A stretch of 13,442 bases of DNA, taken from CAYLLT01 sp964591605 (GTDB lineage: Bacteria; Planctomycetota; Phycisphaerae; UBA1845; PWPN01). Positions 7,293 to 13,442 of the stretch are shown here, piece after piece; position 1 is the stretch's first letter, and each line of letters starts with the position of its first letter. Below the pieces are notes generated by a model. The model was not told where the DNA came from. It did not search any database and saw nothing but the letters and a program-made list of their open reading frames with translations. A program made the position numbers and the translations under genes. The stretch lies in assembly GCA_964591605.1 (NCBI GenBank), contig CAZQEN010000210.1, positions 1 through 13,442 on the forward strand, in the 5' to 3' direction.

Positions 7293-7664
7293 TTACGAGC
7301 CCTCCGGATGTCCCGTGATTTCGGTGGGTCCCTCTGGTTCTTCCTCCAGACGGTGCATCGCCCACACATCCTCCGCCGGTGTCGGCGGGGGTGGTTTATG
7401 CAGAATCAGACGACGGAAATGACGACTCCATCTCAGCAGGGCCAGCAGACTGACCGCCAGTACCAGCACCAGGATGACCACGAGAAACAGAACGTACCTC
7501 AACTGGGCTCCGCTGATGGCCTGTGGGACACTGCGGGTCGCCGGCGCCGGCACTGCGGGCGGGGGCTGCACGCTGAGCAGGGCAATCAGCGCCCCGGCCC
7601 CCAGCAGGACAATGACCAGCAGCGAGATGGAGATCCAGCGAGGCCTTTCTGCGTCGGCGCGCAC
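7293..7664 (-). CDS. Small two-transmembrane protein, function unknown
   Basis: The 123-residue product has two strong hydrophobic segments (about 11-30 and 57-78) separated by a Pro- and Ala-rich loop (PPPAVPAPATRSVPQ). The second segment is followed by a basic cluster, RWSRHFRRL, which places the C-terminus in the cytoplasm by the positive-inside rule. The tail is Pro-rich (KPPPPTP) and then acidic (RLEEEPEGP). It starts with GTG at 7664, preceded by AGGAG (7673-7677) at an 8-base distance, which decides the start. It begins 57 bases after the J-protein gene on the same strand, so co-transcription is likely. I recognise no family. It could be a membrane partner of the J-protein, but that is only context. 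Confidence 0.65.
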   Translation of the reverse strand: MRADAERPRWISISLLVIVLLGAGALIALLSVQPPPAVPAPATRSVPQAISGAQLRYVLFLVVILVLVLAVSLLALLRWSRHFRRLILHKPPPPTPAEDVWAMHRLEEEPEGPTEITGHPEGS

Positions 7665-7721
7665 CGTCTTTGCTCCTGGCCGCCACGGCTCCGGATCATT
7701 GTAGGCCAGACCACGTGGGAC

Positions 7722-8699
7722 TCAGCTCCAACCGAGTTCCGATCGGGGGTCCGCCTCACCCAGGGTCCGGAGCTCTTCGAGAATCCGCCGCTGTTGCTCG
7801 CTGAGCTTTCTGGGCGGGACAATCCGGACGACCGCGTACTGATCGCCGGCCGGCTTGCCCGGGGGCTGAATTCCCTTGCCTTTCAGACGGAGTTTCGCCC
7901 CACTCGGCGTCCCCGCTGGTACCGTGAGCACGGTCTTGCCCTGCAGCGTCGGAATTTCGACACGCGTGCCCAGAGCCGCCTCGGTAATGGTGAGCGGCAG
8001 GTCGAGATAGATATCGCTGCCCACACGCCGGAAGTATGGATGGGGCTGGATGTTAGCAGTAATATAGAGGTCCCCGGGCGGCCCACCGTGGTGGCCCGGC
8101 ATTCCCTTGCCTCGCACCCGGATCCGCTGTCCATCGGCGACGCCGGGGGGGATGCGCACCTTGACGCCGCCGCCGGTCTCGGGGAAAGACAGCTCGAGGG
8201 TCGTCCCGTGCACCGCCTGATCAAAGGTGAGCTGGACGGGGTGCTCGGCATCCTGACCGGCAACGGGACGGCGTCCGCCTCGCCGGGTAGCCCGCCCGAA
8301 GAACTCGTCAAAGACGCTGCCGGAGTCGGCAGGTCGACGGCCGGTGCCTCCGCCCGCGAAAGTGCTGAACAAGTCTTCCCAATCCTCGATGGGAATGTCC
8401 GGACCGCCCGACTGCCAGGTGTAGGTGCGTGTCCCGCCCGGTCCGCTCGATCGCCAGCCTGCCTGCGGACCCGCCCCCACGCCCGCATGCCCGAACTGGT
8501 CGTAGTTTCTGCGCTTCTGAGCATCGCTGAGCACATCGTAGGCCGCCTGAATCTCCTTGAACCGCGTCTCAGCCTGCTTGTTATTGGGGTTGCGATCGGG
8601 GTGGTACTGTTTGGCCAGCTTCCGGTAAGCCTGCTTGATCTGGTCGGCGGTCGCGCTGCGGGGGACACCGAGGACTTCGTAATAATCGCGATCTGACAT
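7722..8699 (-). CDS. J-domain co-chaperone without zinc finger (CbpA/class B DnaJ)
   Basis: The 325-residue product stimulates the ATPase of an Hsp70 (DnaK) partner and delivers unfolded clients to it in the cytoplasm. The J-domain (1-70) has YYEVLGVPRSAT and the diagnostic HPD at 33-35. A Gly-rich linker (about 71-145) contains the acidic/aromatic patch IPIEDWEDLFSTF. Two C-terminal beta domains follow: VQLTFDQAVHGT (155-166), VRIPPGVADGQRIRVRGKG (181-199) and LPLTITEAALG, then a C-terminal dimerisation helix region. The CxxCxGxG zinc-finger repeats of DnaJ proper are absent, so it is class B, like CbpA. The start at 8699 fits the invariant MxxxDYYEVLG, yet there is no Shine-Dalgarno. The bases just before ATG, CACCTCCC, resemble an anti-Shine-Dalgarno instead. 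It is transcribed divergently from the nitrilase gene. Confidence 0.93.
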   Translation of the reverse strand: MSDRDYYEVLGVPRSATADQIKQAYRKLAKQYHPDRNPNNKQAETRFKEIQAAYDVLSDAQKRRNYDQFGHAGVGAGPQAGWRSSGPGGTRTYTWQSGGPDIPIEDWEDLFSTFAGGGTGRRPADSGSVFDEFFGRATRRGGRRPVAGQDAEHPVQLTFDQAVHGTTLELSFPETGGGVKVRIPPGVADGQRIRVRGKGMPGHHGGPPGDLYITANIQPHPYFRRVGSDIYLDLPLTITEAALGTRVEIPTLQGKTVLTVPAGTPSGAKLRLKGKGIQPPGKPAGDQYAVVRIVPPRKLSEQQRRILEELRTLGEADPRSELGWS

Positions 8700-8849
8700 G
8701 GGAGGTGTTCACTCAGGTCACGGACCGTCATGAGGGTGCAGCCAGAATCCGGCGGGCCATGCGGAATGGCGGCATCGACGCTGCCTGAAACCCTCTGAAA
8801 GCCGTCGCCGGGGAGTGCACTTGCTCGCTAAGTGTTTGGCCACTTCGGG

Positions 8850-8877
8850 ATTATAGAAATGCCCCCGCACATTGCAA
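8850..8877 (-). promoter_or_regulatory. Candidate promoter of the J-protein gene
   Basis: On the - strand TTGCAA (8877-8872) is followed after 16 bases by a perfect TATAAT (8855-8850). Transcription would start near 8843 and leave an untranslated leader of about 144 bases before the ATG at 8699. Just inside the leader is CACTT-N7-AAGTG (8818-8834), a possible operator or hairpin. It does not match the CIRCE consensus. The -35 hexamer is its own reverse complement and also serves the promoter on the other strand. Confidence 0.55.
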
Positions 8878-8900
8878 AGCACACGGCGTCGCGCTACCAT
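8872..8900 (+). promoter_or_regulatory. Candidate leaderless promoter of the nitrilase-fold gene
   Basis: TTGCAA (8872-8877), 17 bases, then TACCAT (8895-8900), each 4/6 to the sigma-70 consensus. The expected start of transcription falls at 8907-8908, directly on the ATG at 8908. There is no Shine-Dalgarno, which agrees with a leaderless mRNA. The -35 is shared with the divergent J-protein promoter, so the two probably compete. Confidence 0.5.
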
Positions 8901-8907
8901 CGGTGCG

Positions 8908-10332
8908 ATGCGGGTGGGGAACCCCCAAACGATCACGGTCGCGGCGGGTCAGATCCAGGCTCGCCTGATGAACGAGGCTCCGGCCACGCTGCAAGCGATC
9001 GGCCTGGCCATCCGCCGGGCCGCCGACAAGCGGGTGGACCTGCTGGTGCTCCCCGAATGCGCGTATCCGGCCTACCTCCTGGGTTCCATCACTTCCTACC
9101 GTGCGGGTGAGCACCTGCGGAGCGAGGAATTCGTCGCGTGGCTGGCCGCCCAGGCCAGGCAGCATCGGCTGCACCTGGTCTGCGGTTTTGTCGAAGAGAC
9201 GGCGCAGGCGGTGTTCAACTCGGCCGTCCTGCTCGACGACCGCGGGCGGGAGGTCGGGCGGGCCCGCAAGCGGTTCCTGTGGAACGCCGATCACGACTGG
9301 TTCACCCCGGGCGATGAAATCCGGGCCTTCGATACGGCCCTGGGTCGGATCGGCGTCGTGATCTGCGCCGAGGCGCGGGATCCCGAACTGGTGGCCACCC
9401 TGGCGGCGGACGGGGCCCAGCTCATCGCGCTGCCGACCTGCTGGATCAACGCGGCCCGCGATCCGGGCCGGTATTACAACCCGCAGGTGGATTTCCTGAT
9501 CGAGGCCCGCGCGAGGGAGTTCGGCATTCCGTTCGTCTGCGCGGACAAGTGGGGATTGGAGCTCGGGGCGACCGGATACGTGGGGCAGAGCCGGATCGTG
9601 CGGGCGGACGGGTCCCTGGCCGCCGAGGCGCCGGCCACCGGCGATGCGGTGATTGCCGCGCGGGTCACCATCGACCGCCCGCATCGGATCTGGGTGAGTC
9701 AGAAACGGCGGGCCGCGCTGAGCGGAGGATTGCGGGAGGCGGCCGGCGCGGAGCCTTCGGGGCAGAGCGCCCGGCGGATCACGGTGGCGGCCGTCCCCAC
9801 CGCGGTCGCCACGGCGCGGTTCACCGGGGGGATGGGCGAATCCCTCTTTCAGCCTCTTCAGGAGCACGGCGTCACCCTGGCCCTGCTGAACCTCCCCCAG
9901 GAGGCTCAGGCGGAGCAGGTCGAGATGGTCGCTCCGGCGTTCGACGTCACCGCGGTGGCCTACCCGTCGCGGGCCGATGTGTACGATCGGGGATCTGTGC
10001 TCGTCGGATGCATCGCGGGGCAATGGGCCCGCTCCTTCGCGACCGCCCGGGCCCTCACGCTCGAGGGGGCGCAGGTGCTGCTGTTCTTCGATGCTCCGGA
10101 CGATCTGCCGCTGCTGCGGACGCGGGCCCTGGAAAACCGCGTGTTTGTGGTGGCGGCCGGCGAGCGGTCGGCGGTGATCATCGATCCGGACGGGCAGATC
10201 CTGGCCCGCTCGACGCCGGACTCATCCGCCGAGGCGGTGGCCCGGATCGATCCGGCCGCCGCGCGCGACAAGACGCTCGCCCCCAGGACAGACATCTTCG
10301 CCGAGCGGCGGACCGATCTCTACCGTTACTGA
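8908..10332 (+). CDS. Carbon-nitrogen hydrolase with a second, degenerate nitrilase domain
   Basis: The 474-residue product has two nitrilase-superfamily domains. The first (about 7-260) keeps the catalytic triad Glu50 (LPECAYPAY), Lys121 (RARKRFLW) and Cys153 (GVVICAEARDPE), so it should hydrolyse an amide, nitrile or carbamoyl substrate, which I cannot name. The second (about 290-474) has the family pattern ARALTLEGAQVLLFF, RTRALENRVFVVAAGE and IIDPDGQILARS. However, the place of the nucleophile, judged by spacing to ARAL, is Gly371 (C368 is three residues off), and no Glu/Lys motifs are visible, so it looks inactive. Normal family proteins have one domain of about 260-300 residues. ATG 8908 is preferred over the TTG at 8872 because the latter forms part of the -35 and beta-strand 1 begins at residue 8. 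The stop is one base from the stop of cysK. Confidence 0.88.
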   Translation: MRVGNPQTITVAAGQIQARLMNEAPATLQAIGLAIRRAADKRVDLLVLPECAYPAYLLGSITSYRAGEHLRSEEFVAWLAAQARQHRLHLVCGFVEETAQAVFNSAVLLDDRGREVGRARKRFLWNADHDWFTPGDEIRAFDTALGRIGVVICAEARDPELVATLAADGAQLIALPTCWINAARDPGRYYNPQVDFLIEARAREFGIPFVCADKWGLELGATGYVGQSRIVRADGSLAAEAPATGDAVIAARVTIDRPHRIWVSQKRRAALSGGLREAAGAEPSGQSARRITVAAVPTAVATARFTGGMGESLFQPLQEHGVTLALLNLPQEAQAEQVEMVAPAFDVTAVAYPSRADVYDRGSVLVGCIAGQWARSFATARALTLEGAQVLLFFDAPDDLPLLRTRALENRVFVVAAGERSAVIIDPDGQILARSTPDSSAEAVARIDPAAARDKTLAPRTDIFAERRTDLYRY

Positions 10333-10333
10333 T

Positions 10334-11278
10334 TTACCCCTCCTGGAACAGCGGCGTGGAGAGGTAGCGTTCGCCGGCGCTGGCAAGGATGGCGACGATC
10401 AGTTTGCCCTTGTTTTCAGGCTGATTGGCGACCTCATTGGCCGCGCACAGCGCGGCGCCCGAGGAGATGCCGCAGAGGATGCCTTCCTCCCTGGCAGCGC
10501 GGCGGGCCCACCGGAAGGCGTCGTCGTTCGTGACCCGCACAACGTCGTCGACATACTCCATGTTCAGGTTGCTGGGGATGAAGCCCCCCCCGATGCCCTG
10601 AATCTTGTGCGGGCCGGGCTTGAGTTCCTGATTGGCCTTCTTCTGCGTGATCACCGGCGAATCCGTCGGCTCGACCGCGATGCATCGGAAGGAGGGCTTG
10701 CGCTTCTTGATGACCTCGCCGACGCCGGTCAGGGTGCCGCCGGTTCCGACGCCGGCCACCAGGATGTCTGCCTTGCCGTCCGTGTCGTTCCAGATCTCCT
10801 CGGCCGTCGTCTTCCGGTGGATCTCGGGATTGGCCGGGTTGTTGAACTGCTGGGGCATCCAGGCGCCGGGGGTATCCTTGACGAGCTGCTCAGCCCTGGC
10901 GATCGCTCCCTTCATGCCCTCCGTCGCCGGGGTCAGCACCAGCTCGGCGCCGAGGGCCTTGAGGAGATTGCGGCGCTCGATGGACATGCTCTCGGGCATC
11001 GTGAGAATGAGGCGGTAGCCCTTGGCCGCGCAGACGAAGGCGAGGGCGATTCCGGTGTTCCCCGAGGTCGGCTCGATGATGACGGTGCTGCGGTTGATCT
11101 TGCCGTCGCGCTCGCCGGCCTCGATCATGGACACGCCGATGCGGTCTTTGACGCTCGAGAGGGGGTTGAAAAACTCGAGCTTGGCATAAACGGTCGCGGG
11201 CGCCTTGATGATGCGATTGATGCGGACGAGGGGGGTGTTGCCGATGGTCTTGGTAATGTCGTCGTACAACCGGCCCAT
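10334..11278 (-). CDS. cysK: Cysteine synthase (O-acetylserine sulfhydrylase)
   Basis: This PLP enzyme (314 residues) makes L-cysteine from O-acetyl-L-serine and sulfide in the cytoplasm. The PLP Lys44 is in NPLSSVKDRIG, the substrate loop is EPTSGNTG (69-76), the phosphate-binding loop is GVGTGGT (176-182) and the PLP-ring Ser is in GISSGAAL (270-277). The C-terminus has SAGERYLST. Cystathionine beta-synthase is related but normally longer. An ATG 27 bases upstream (11305) is open. The internal ATG at 11278 is chosen because AAGGAG (11286-11291) precedes it by 7 bases and the protein then begins with the usual MGRLYDDITKTIGNTPLVRI. It has its own promoter and is tail to tail with the nitrilase gene. 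No serine acetyltransferase gene is in view. Confidence 0.95.
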   Translation of the reverse strand: MGRLYDDITKTIGNTPLVRINRIIKAPATVYAKLEFFNPLSSVKDRIGVSMIEAGERDGKINRSTVIIEPTSGNTGIALAFVCAAKGYRLILTMPESMSIERRNLLKALGAELVLTPATEGMKGAIARAEQLVKDTPGAWMPQQFNNPANPEIHRKTTAEEIWNDTDGKADILVAGVGTGGTLTGVGEVIKKRKPSFRCIAVEPTDSPVITQKKANQELKPGPHKIQGIGGGFIPSNLNMEYVDDVVRVTNDDAFRWARRAAREEGILCGISSGAALCAANEVANQPENKGKLIVAILASAGERYLSTPLFQEG

Positions 11279-11310
11279 GCGATTTCTCCTTGATATGCCC
11301 GACACAGGTT

Positions 11311-11340
11311 AATATAGAGGAGTGAGCCCGACAGCGTCAA
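11311..11340 (-). promoter_or_regulatory. Candidate sigma-70 promoter of cysK
   Basis: On the - strand TTGACG (11340-11335), 18 bases, TATATT (11316-11311): 5/6 and 5/6 to the consensus. The start would be near 11304, with a leader of about 26 bases containing AAGGAG. This start point is incompatible with using the ATG at 11305, which supports the 11278 start. I see no T-box or other riboswitch in the short leader. Confidence 0.6.
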
Positions 11341-11447
11341 CGTGAGCGGTCAGAGCCTTGCGGCCAGTCGTCCGTTGTGGCTGAACCTGACGACGCACCG
11401 CAGATCTTCGGGGTAGCGGACGCTCGGCCGCCAACCGCGGACCCGTC

Positions 11448-12062
11448 ATGAAGACCAAAGCCCTCGGTCGAACCGGATTGGAACTCAGCGCCTTCGGGTT
11501 GCTGGTAGCGAGTGCGGAATCCGCGCCCTCGCCGTCCGACGTGGCCAACTGGTGCGACATTCCGTTGGATCTGGACGCCGAAAACTGGGGACGGGTGGCC
11601 GGCTCGATGGCCAGGAAAGAGCCGCACGTGATCGTCCGGGTGGGGCCGCGGGCGTGGGACCGTTCGATGCTCAATGCCTGCGGCGAGCTGCTGACCCGCA
11701 TCGGGCGAACCCAGGTGGACATCTGGCAGCTCTCCATGCTCGATGTGGAGCGGGTCAAAGCGGGCGAACCCCTCCGGACCATGATCAAGCTCCGCGAGAT
11801 GGAGCAGGTCCGGTTCCTGAGCCTGCGGGTGGGCAGCATCGCAGATGCGATGTGGGTGGTCCAGCACACCCCCGCCCATGTCGTGACCGTCGACTGCGCG
11901 TTCGAGACGAAGGCGTGGTCGGAGCTGCTGGGCGCGGCGGCCGAGGCGGGGGCGGGGATCATCGGCACGGCGCGGACGGCCGGAGACGATGTGGCCCGGG
12001 CACGCGAGTTGCTGGCTTCAACTTCAATCACCGCCTTCTCGTGGCCGGCTCGGCTGCCCTGA
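11448..12062 (+). CDS. Degenerate aldo/keto reductase-like protein
   Basis: The 204-residue product opens with MKTKALGRTGLELSAFGL, a typical first strand of an aldo/keto reductase, and later has RIGRTQVDIWQLSMLD (84-99), like the family's L-G-x-D-Y-I-D-L-Y-Q-L-H, and LGAAAEAGAGIIGTARTAGD (161-180), like the late barrel strand. The normal length is about 280-330. The section with the catalytic Asp and Tyr (F-D-T-A-x-x-Y-G) is absent, the Lys position reads Arg64 (HVIVRVG) and the His position reads Ser96. Reductase activity is therefore unlikely. It could be a pseudoenzyme or a decaying gene, although the frame is intact for 204 codons. The ATG at 11448 has only a weak purine run before it (GGAC). 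It is head to head with cysK; I could not find a clear promoter. Confidence 0.72.
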   Translation: MKTKALGRTGLELSAFGLLVASAESAPSPSDVANWCDIPLDLDAENWGRVAGSMARKEPHVIVRVGPRAWDRSMLNACGELLTRIGRTQVDIWQLSMLDVERVKAGEPLRTMIKLREMEQVRFLSLRVGSIADAMWVVQHTPAHVVTVDCAFETKAWSELLGAAAEAGAGIIGTARTAGDDVARARELLASTSITAFSWPARLP

Positions 12063-12140
12063 AGCAGGCGGCCATCACCAGGCTACCGAGTGGAGTCAGT
12101 GCGCGTCGCGTCCGGCAATTCTCCCGATCGGGTCCGCCGT

Positions 12141-12203
12141 TTGTGGCGCAGGCGTCTCGCCTGCACCGTGTCCCGGCGCGCCGGGAAGACGGCCGCGCCA
12201 CAA
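12141..12203. repeat. Composite palindromic element (three-way-junction shape)
   Basis: Outer arms TTGTGGCG (12141-12148) and CGCCACAA (12196-12203) are perfect inverted repeats. Between them are two hairpins: CAGGCG-TCT-CGCCTG (12149-12163) and the perfect palindrome CCCGGCGCGCCGGG (12172-12185). The TCT-looped hairpin has the same design as the repeats at the window's right end. It is a dispersed intergenic element by appearance, located between the reductase-like and acyltransferase genes. No coding frame explains it. Confidence 0.75.
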
Positions 12204-12289
12204 CGCTGGCCTTACCTCCCGAAGGAATTGGCGGATCGGCGGGCTTCTCTGCGCCGCGAGCGGGGGCAGGGCATTTCCGGCCGGGCGTG

Positions 12290-12295
12290 TACAAT
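12290..12295 (+). promoter_or_regulatory. -10 element placed for a leaderless acyltransferase mRNA
   Basis: TACAAT (12290-12295) lies six bases before the ATG at 12302, so transcription would begin at or next to the start codon. No convincing -35 is seen 16-18 bases upstream, and no Shine-Dalgarno is present. The arrangement repeats that of the nitrilase gene. Confidence 0.45.
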
Positions 12296-12301
12296 GCGGC
12301 C

Positions 12302-13210
12302 ATGGCGCGGCAGCGGCACCGAATCCTCCAGTACCTGACGTACATCGTGGTCCGGCTGGCCACGATGCTCTTCCAGATGTTTCCCATCGACGCCAACCTG
12401 CGCACCGCCCGCTGGATGGGGTGGCTCTGGTATCGGCTCCTGCCGCGGCACCGGGACCGGGCCCGCGAGCACCTGCGGCTCGCCTATGGCTCGCAGCTCT
12501 CCCACCTGGAGATGGACCGCATCGCCCTCGCATCGCTGCAGCAGATGACGATGATGGCGATGGAGGCCCTGTTCACGCCGCGGCTGATCAACGAGTGGAC
12601 CTGGCCGCGCTACATCCGGCTGAAGGGCATGCAGCCGGCCGCGGACGTGCTTATCCGCCGGCAGGGGGCGATCCTGCTCACCGGCCATTACGGCAACTGG
12701 GAGCTGCTCGGTTTCGTGCTGGCCACGTTCGGCTTTCCGCTGACGGCCGTCATGCGCCCGCTCGACAATCCGTACCTCAATGACTTCCTTCTGGAAGTCC
12801 GGGCCAAACGCGGGCTGCAACTGCTCTACAAGAAGGGGGCGACACGCAGCGCGGGCGAGATCCTGTCCGGCGGAGGCATCCTGGGTTTCATCGCCGACCA
12901 GAACGCCGGGCACAAGGGCCACTTCGTCGAGTTCTTCGGTCGCCCCGCCTCGACCTACAAGTCGATCGGCCTGCTGGCGATGGAATACAGCGTGCCGATC
13001 CTCGTCGGCTATAGCCGCCGCATCAGCGACCAGTTCGAGTACGAATGCGGCGTCAACCGCATCATCCAGCCCGCCGACTGGCACGACCGCCCGGATCCCC
13101 TCCACTGGATCACGCAGGAGTACACCCGGGCCATCGAAGAATCCGTCCGCGAAGCCCCCGAGCAGTACCTCTGGATCCACCGGCGCTGGAAGTCGCAGCC
13201 GAAGGGGTAG
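12302..13210 (+). CDS. Lysophospholipid acyltransferase family protein (LpxL/HtrB type)
   Basis: The 302-residue product belongs to the family that adds secondary acyl chains to lipid A or related envelope lipids at the inner membrane, using acyl-ACP. A hydrophobic, probably membrane-inserted N-terminal segment (about 8-28) precedes the catalytic H-X4-E, HYGNWE (His129, Glu134). Further conserved blocks are VMRPLDNP (150-157), FIADQNAG (196-203), the strand FFGRPAST (211-218) with A-M-E-Y-S-V-P-I after it, and the end QYLWIHRRWKSQPKG. The length is normal for the family. ATG 12302 is chosen because the family's N-terminus begins there and TACAAT precedes it; the frame is open much further upstream but without family similarity. 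The TAG stop is the first triplet of the repeat that follows. The acyl acceptor in this organism is not evident. Confidence 0.9.
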   Translation: MARQRHRILQYLTYIVVRLATMLFQMFPIDANLRTARWMGWLWYRLLPRHRDRAREHLRLAYGSQLSHLEMDRIALASLQQMTMMAMEALFTPRLINEWTWPRYIRLKGMQPAADVLIRRQGAILLTGHYGNWELLGFVLATFGFPLTAVMRPLDNPYLNDFLLEVRAKRGLQLLYKKGATRSAGEILSGGGILGFIADQNAGHKGHFVEFFGRPASTYKSIGLLAMEYSVPILVGYSRRISDQFEYECGVNRIIQPADWHDRPDPLHWITQEYTRAIEESVREAPEQYLWIHRRWKSQPKG

Positions 13211-13442
13211 GGTGGGCTCTGCCCACCAGCGACTGGGGTGGACTCCGCCCCCCAGGGCCCTTGCCCGCCAACGCGCGGATGAACCCCATGCCTCGCCAGC
13301 GATCTGCCCTGCGGCGGCAAAGGTGGGCGGAGCCCACCCTACTGGAAGTCGCAGCCAAAGGCGTAGGGTGGGCTCTGCCCACCAACAGGTAGGGTGGGCT
13401 CTGCCCACCAGCGACTGGGGTGGACTCCGCCCCCCAGGGCCC
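13208..13442. repeat. Cluster of palindromic intergenic repeats
   Basis: Four hairpins of the type GGTGGGC-N3-GCCCACC: 13211-13227, 13322-13338 (opposite orientation, loop GGA), 13367-13383 and 13393-13409. The 53 bases 13208-13260 recur without change at 13390-13442, running to the window edge, so the repeat may continue. The second half of this unit holds CTGGGG...CCCCAG, another hairpin. Between copies, TTGCCCGCC (13261-13269) and GGCGGCAA (13313-13320) are bulged inverted arms. No gene is seen. Open frames here only translate the repeat. Confidence 0.9.
13342..13384 (+). repeat. Second copy of the acyltransferase gene's 3' end
   Basis: These 43 bases match 13186-13228 with two substitutions (13201 G to A, 13206 G to C in the copy). 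The original covers the last codons of the acyltransferase gene (...WKSQPKG and TAG) plus the first palindrome. The copy has no upstream gene attached, so coding sequence was duplicated together with the repeat. Confidence 0.9.

Noticed and set aside
8818..8834. CIRCE (HrcA) heat-shock operator upstream of the J-protein gene
   Set aside because: CACTT-N7-AAGTG does not match TTAGCACTC-N9-GAGTGCTAA in arm sequence or spacing.
11279..11305. Upstream ATG for cysK at 11305
   Set aside because: The added nine residues are not part of the family's N-terminus, and the good AAGGAG lies between this ATG and the one at 11278. The predicted transcription start is at about the same place.
13009..13408. 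Open frames across the right-end repeats
   Set aside because: They translate the palindromes (repeated VGRAHPT or GVGWALPT strings) and are shadows of the acyltransferase gene or of the repeats.
13208..13442. CRISPR array
   Set aside because: The repeats are irregularly spaced, occur in both orientations, have no uniform spacers and no cas genes nearby.

Overview
The window is GC-rich bacterial chromosomal DNA, most likely from a member of the Planctomycetota. That is an inference from three things: dispersed palindromic repeats between genes (cores such as GGTGGGC-TCT-GCCCACC and CAGGCG-TCT-CGCCTG), housekeeping genes scattered in mixed orientation rather than in classical operons, and -10 elements sitting 6-7 bases before ATG codons. 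No rRNA or tRNA is present to confirm it. A run of exactly 100 N (4778-4877) marks a scaffold join, so the order on either side depends on the assembly.

Layout. Bases 1-162 hold two short perfect palindromes and perhaps the last codons of a + strand gene. A small putative lipoprotein (163-567, -) is followed by dnaE, the replicative DNA polymerase III alpha subunit (982-4638, -), which carries a heptanucleotide repeat in frame. After the gap come an endonuclease III/MagIII-like DNA glycosylase (4882-5553, +), a membrane-anchored helical-repeat protein (5837-6961, -), a 331-bp intergenic stretch with a candidate small RNA on the + strand (7105-7265), a two-TM small protein (7293-7664, -) and a zinc-finger-less J-domain co-chaperone (7722-8699, -). 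A divergent promoter region (8850-8907) separates the co-chaperone from a double nitrilase-fold protein (8908-10332, +). That gene runs tail to tail, one base apart, into cysK (10334-11278, -). Then follow a degenerate aldo/keto-reductase-like protein (11448-12062, +), a composite palindromic element (12141-12203), an LpxL/HtrB-type lysophospholipid acyltransferase (12302-13210, +), and a dense repeat cluster to the window end that includes a copy of the acyltransferase gene's own 3' end.

How the parts relate. Most genes are independent housekeeping functions: replication, base-excision repair, protein folding, cysteine synthesis and envelope lipid acylation. The only plausible co-transcribed group is the J-protein with the two-TM protein 57 bases behind it, perhaps also the helical-repeat membrane protein further downstream. 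I do not see a new defence, mobile or biosynthetic system. The most interesting signals are the 7-bp repeat inside dnaE, the candidate small RNA with its own palindrome, -10 and terminator, and the repeat elements that abut or supply stop codons.
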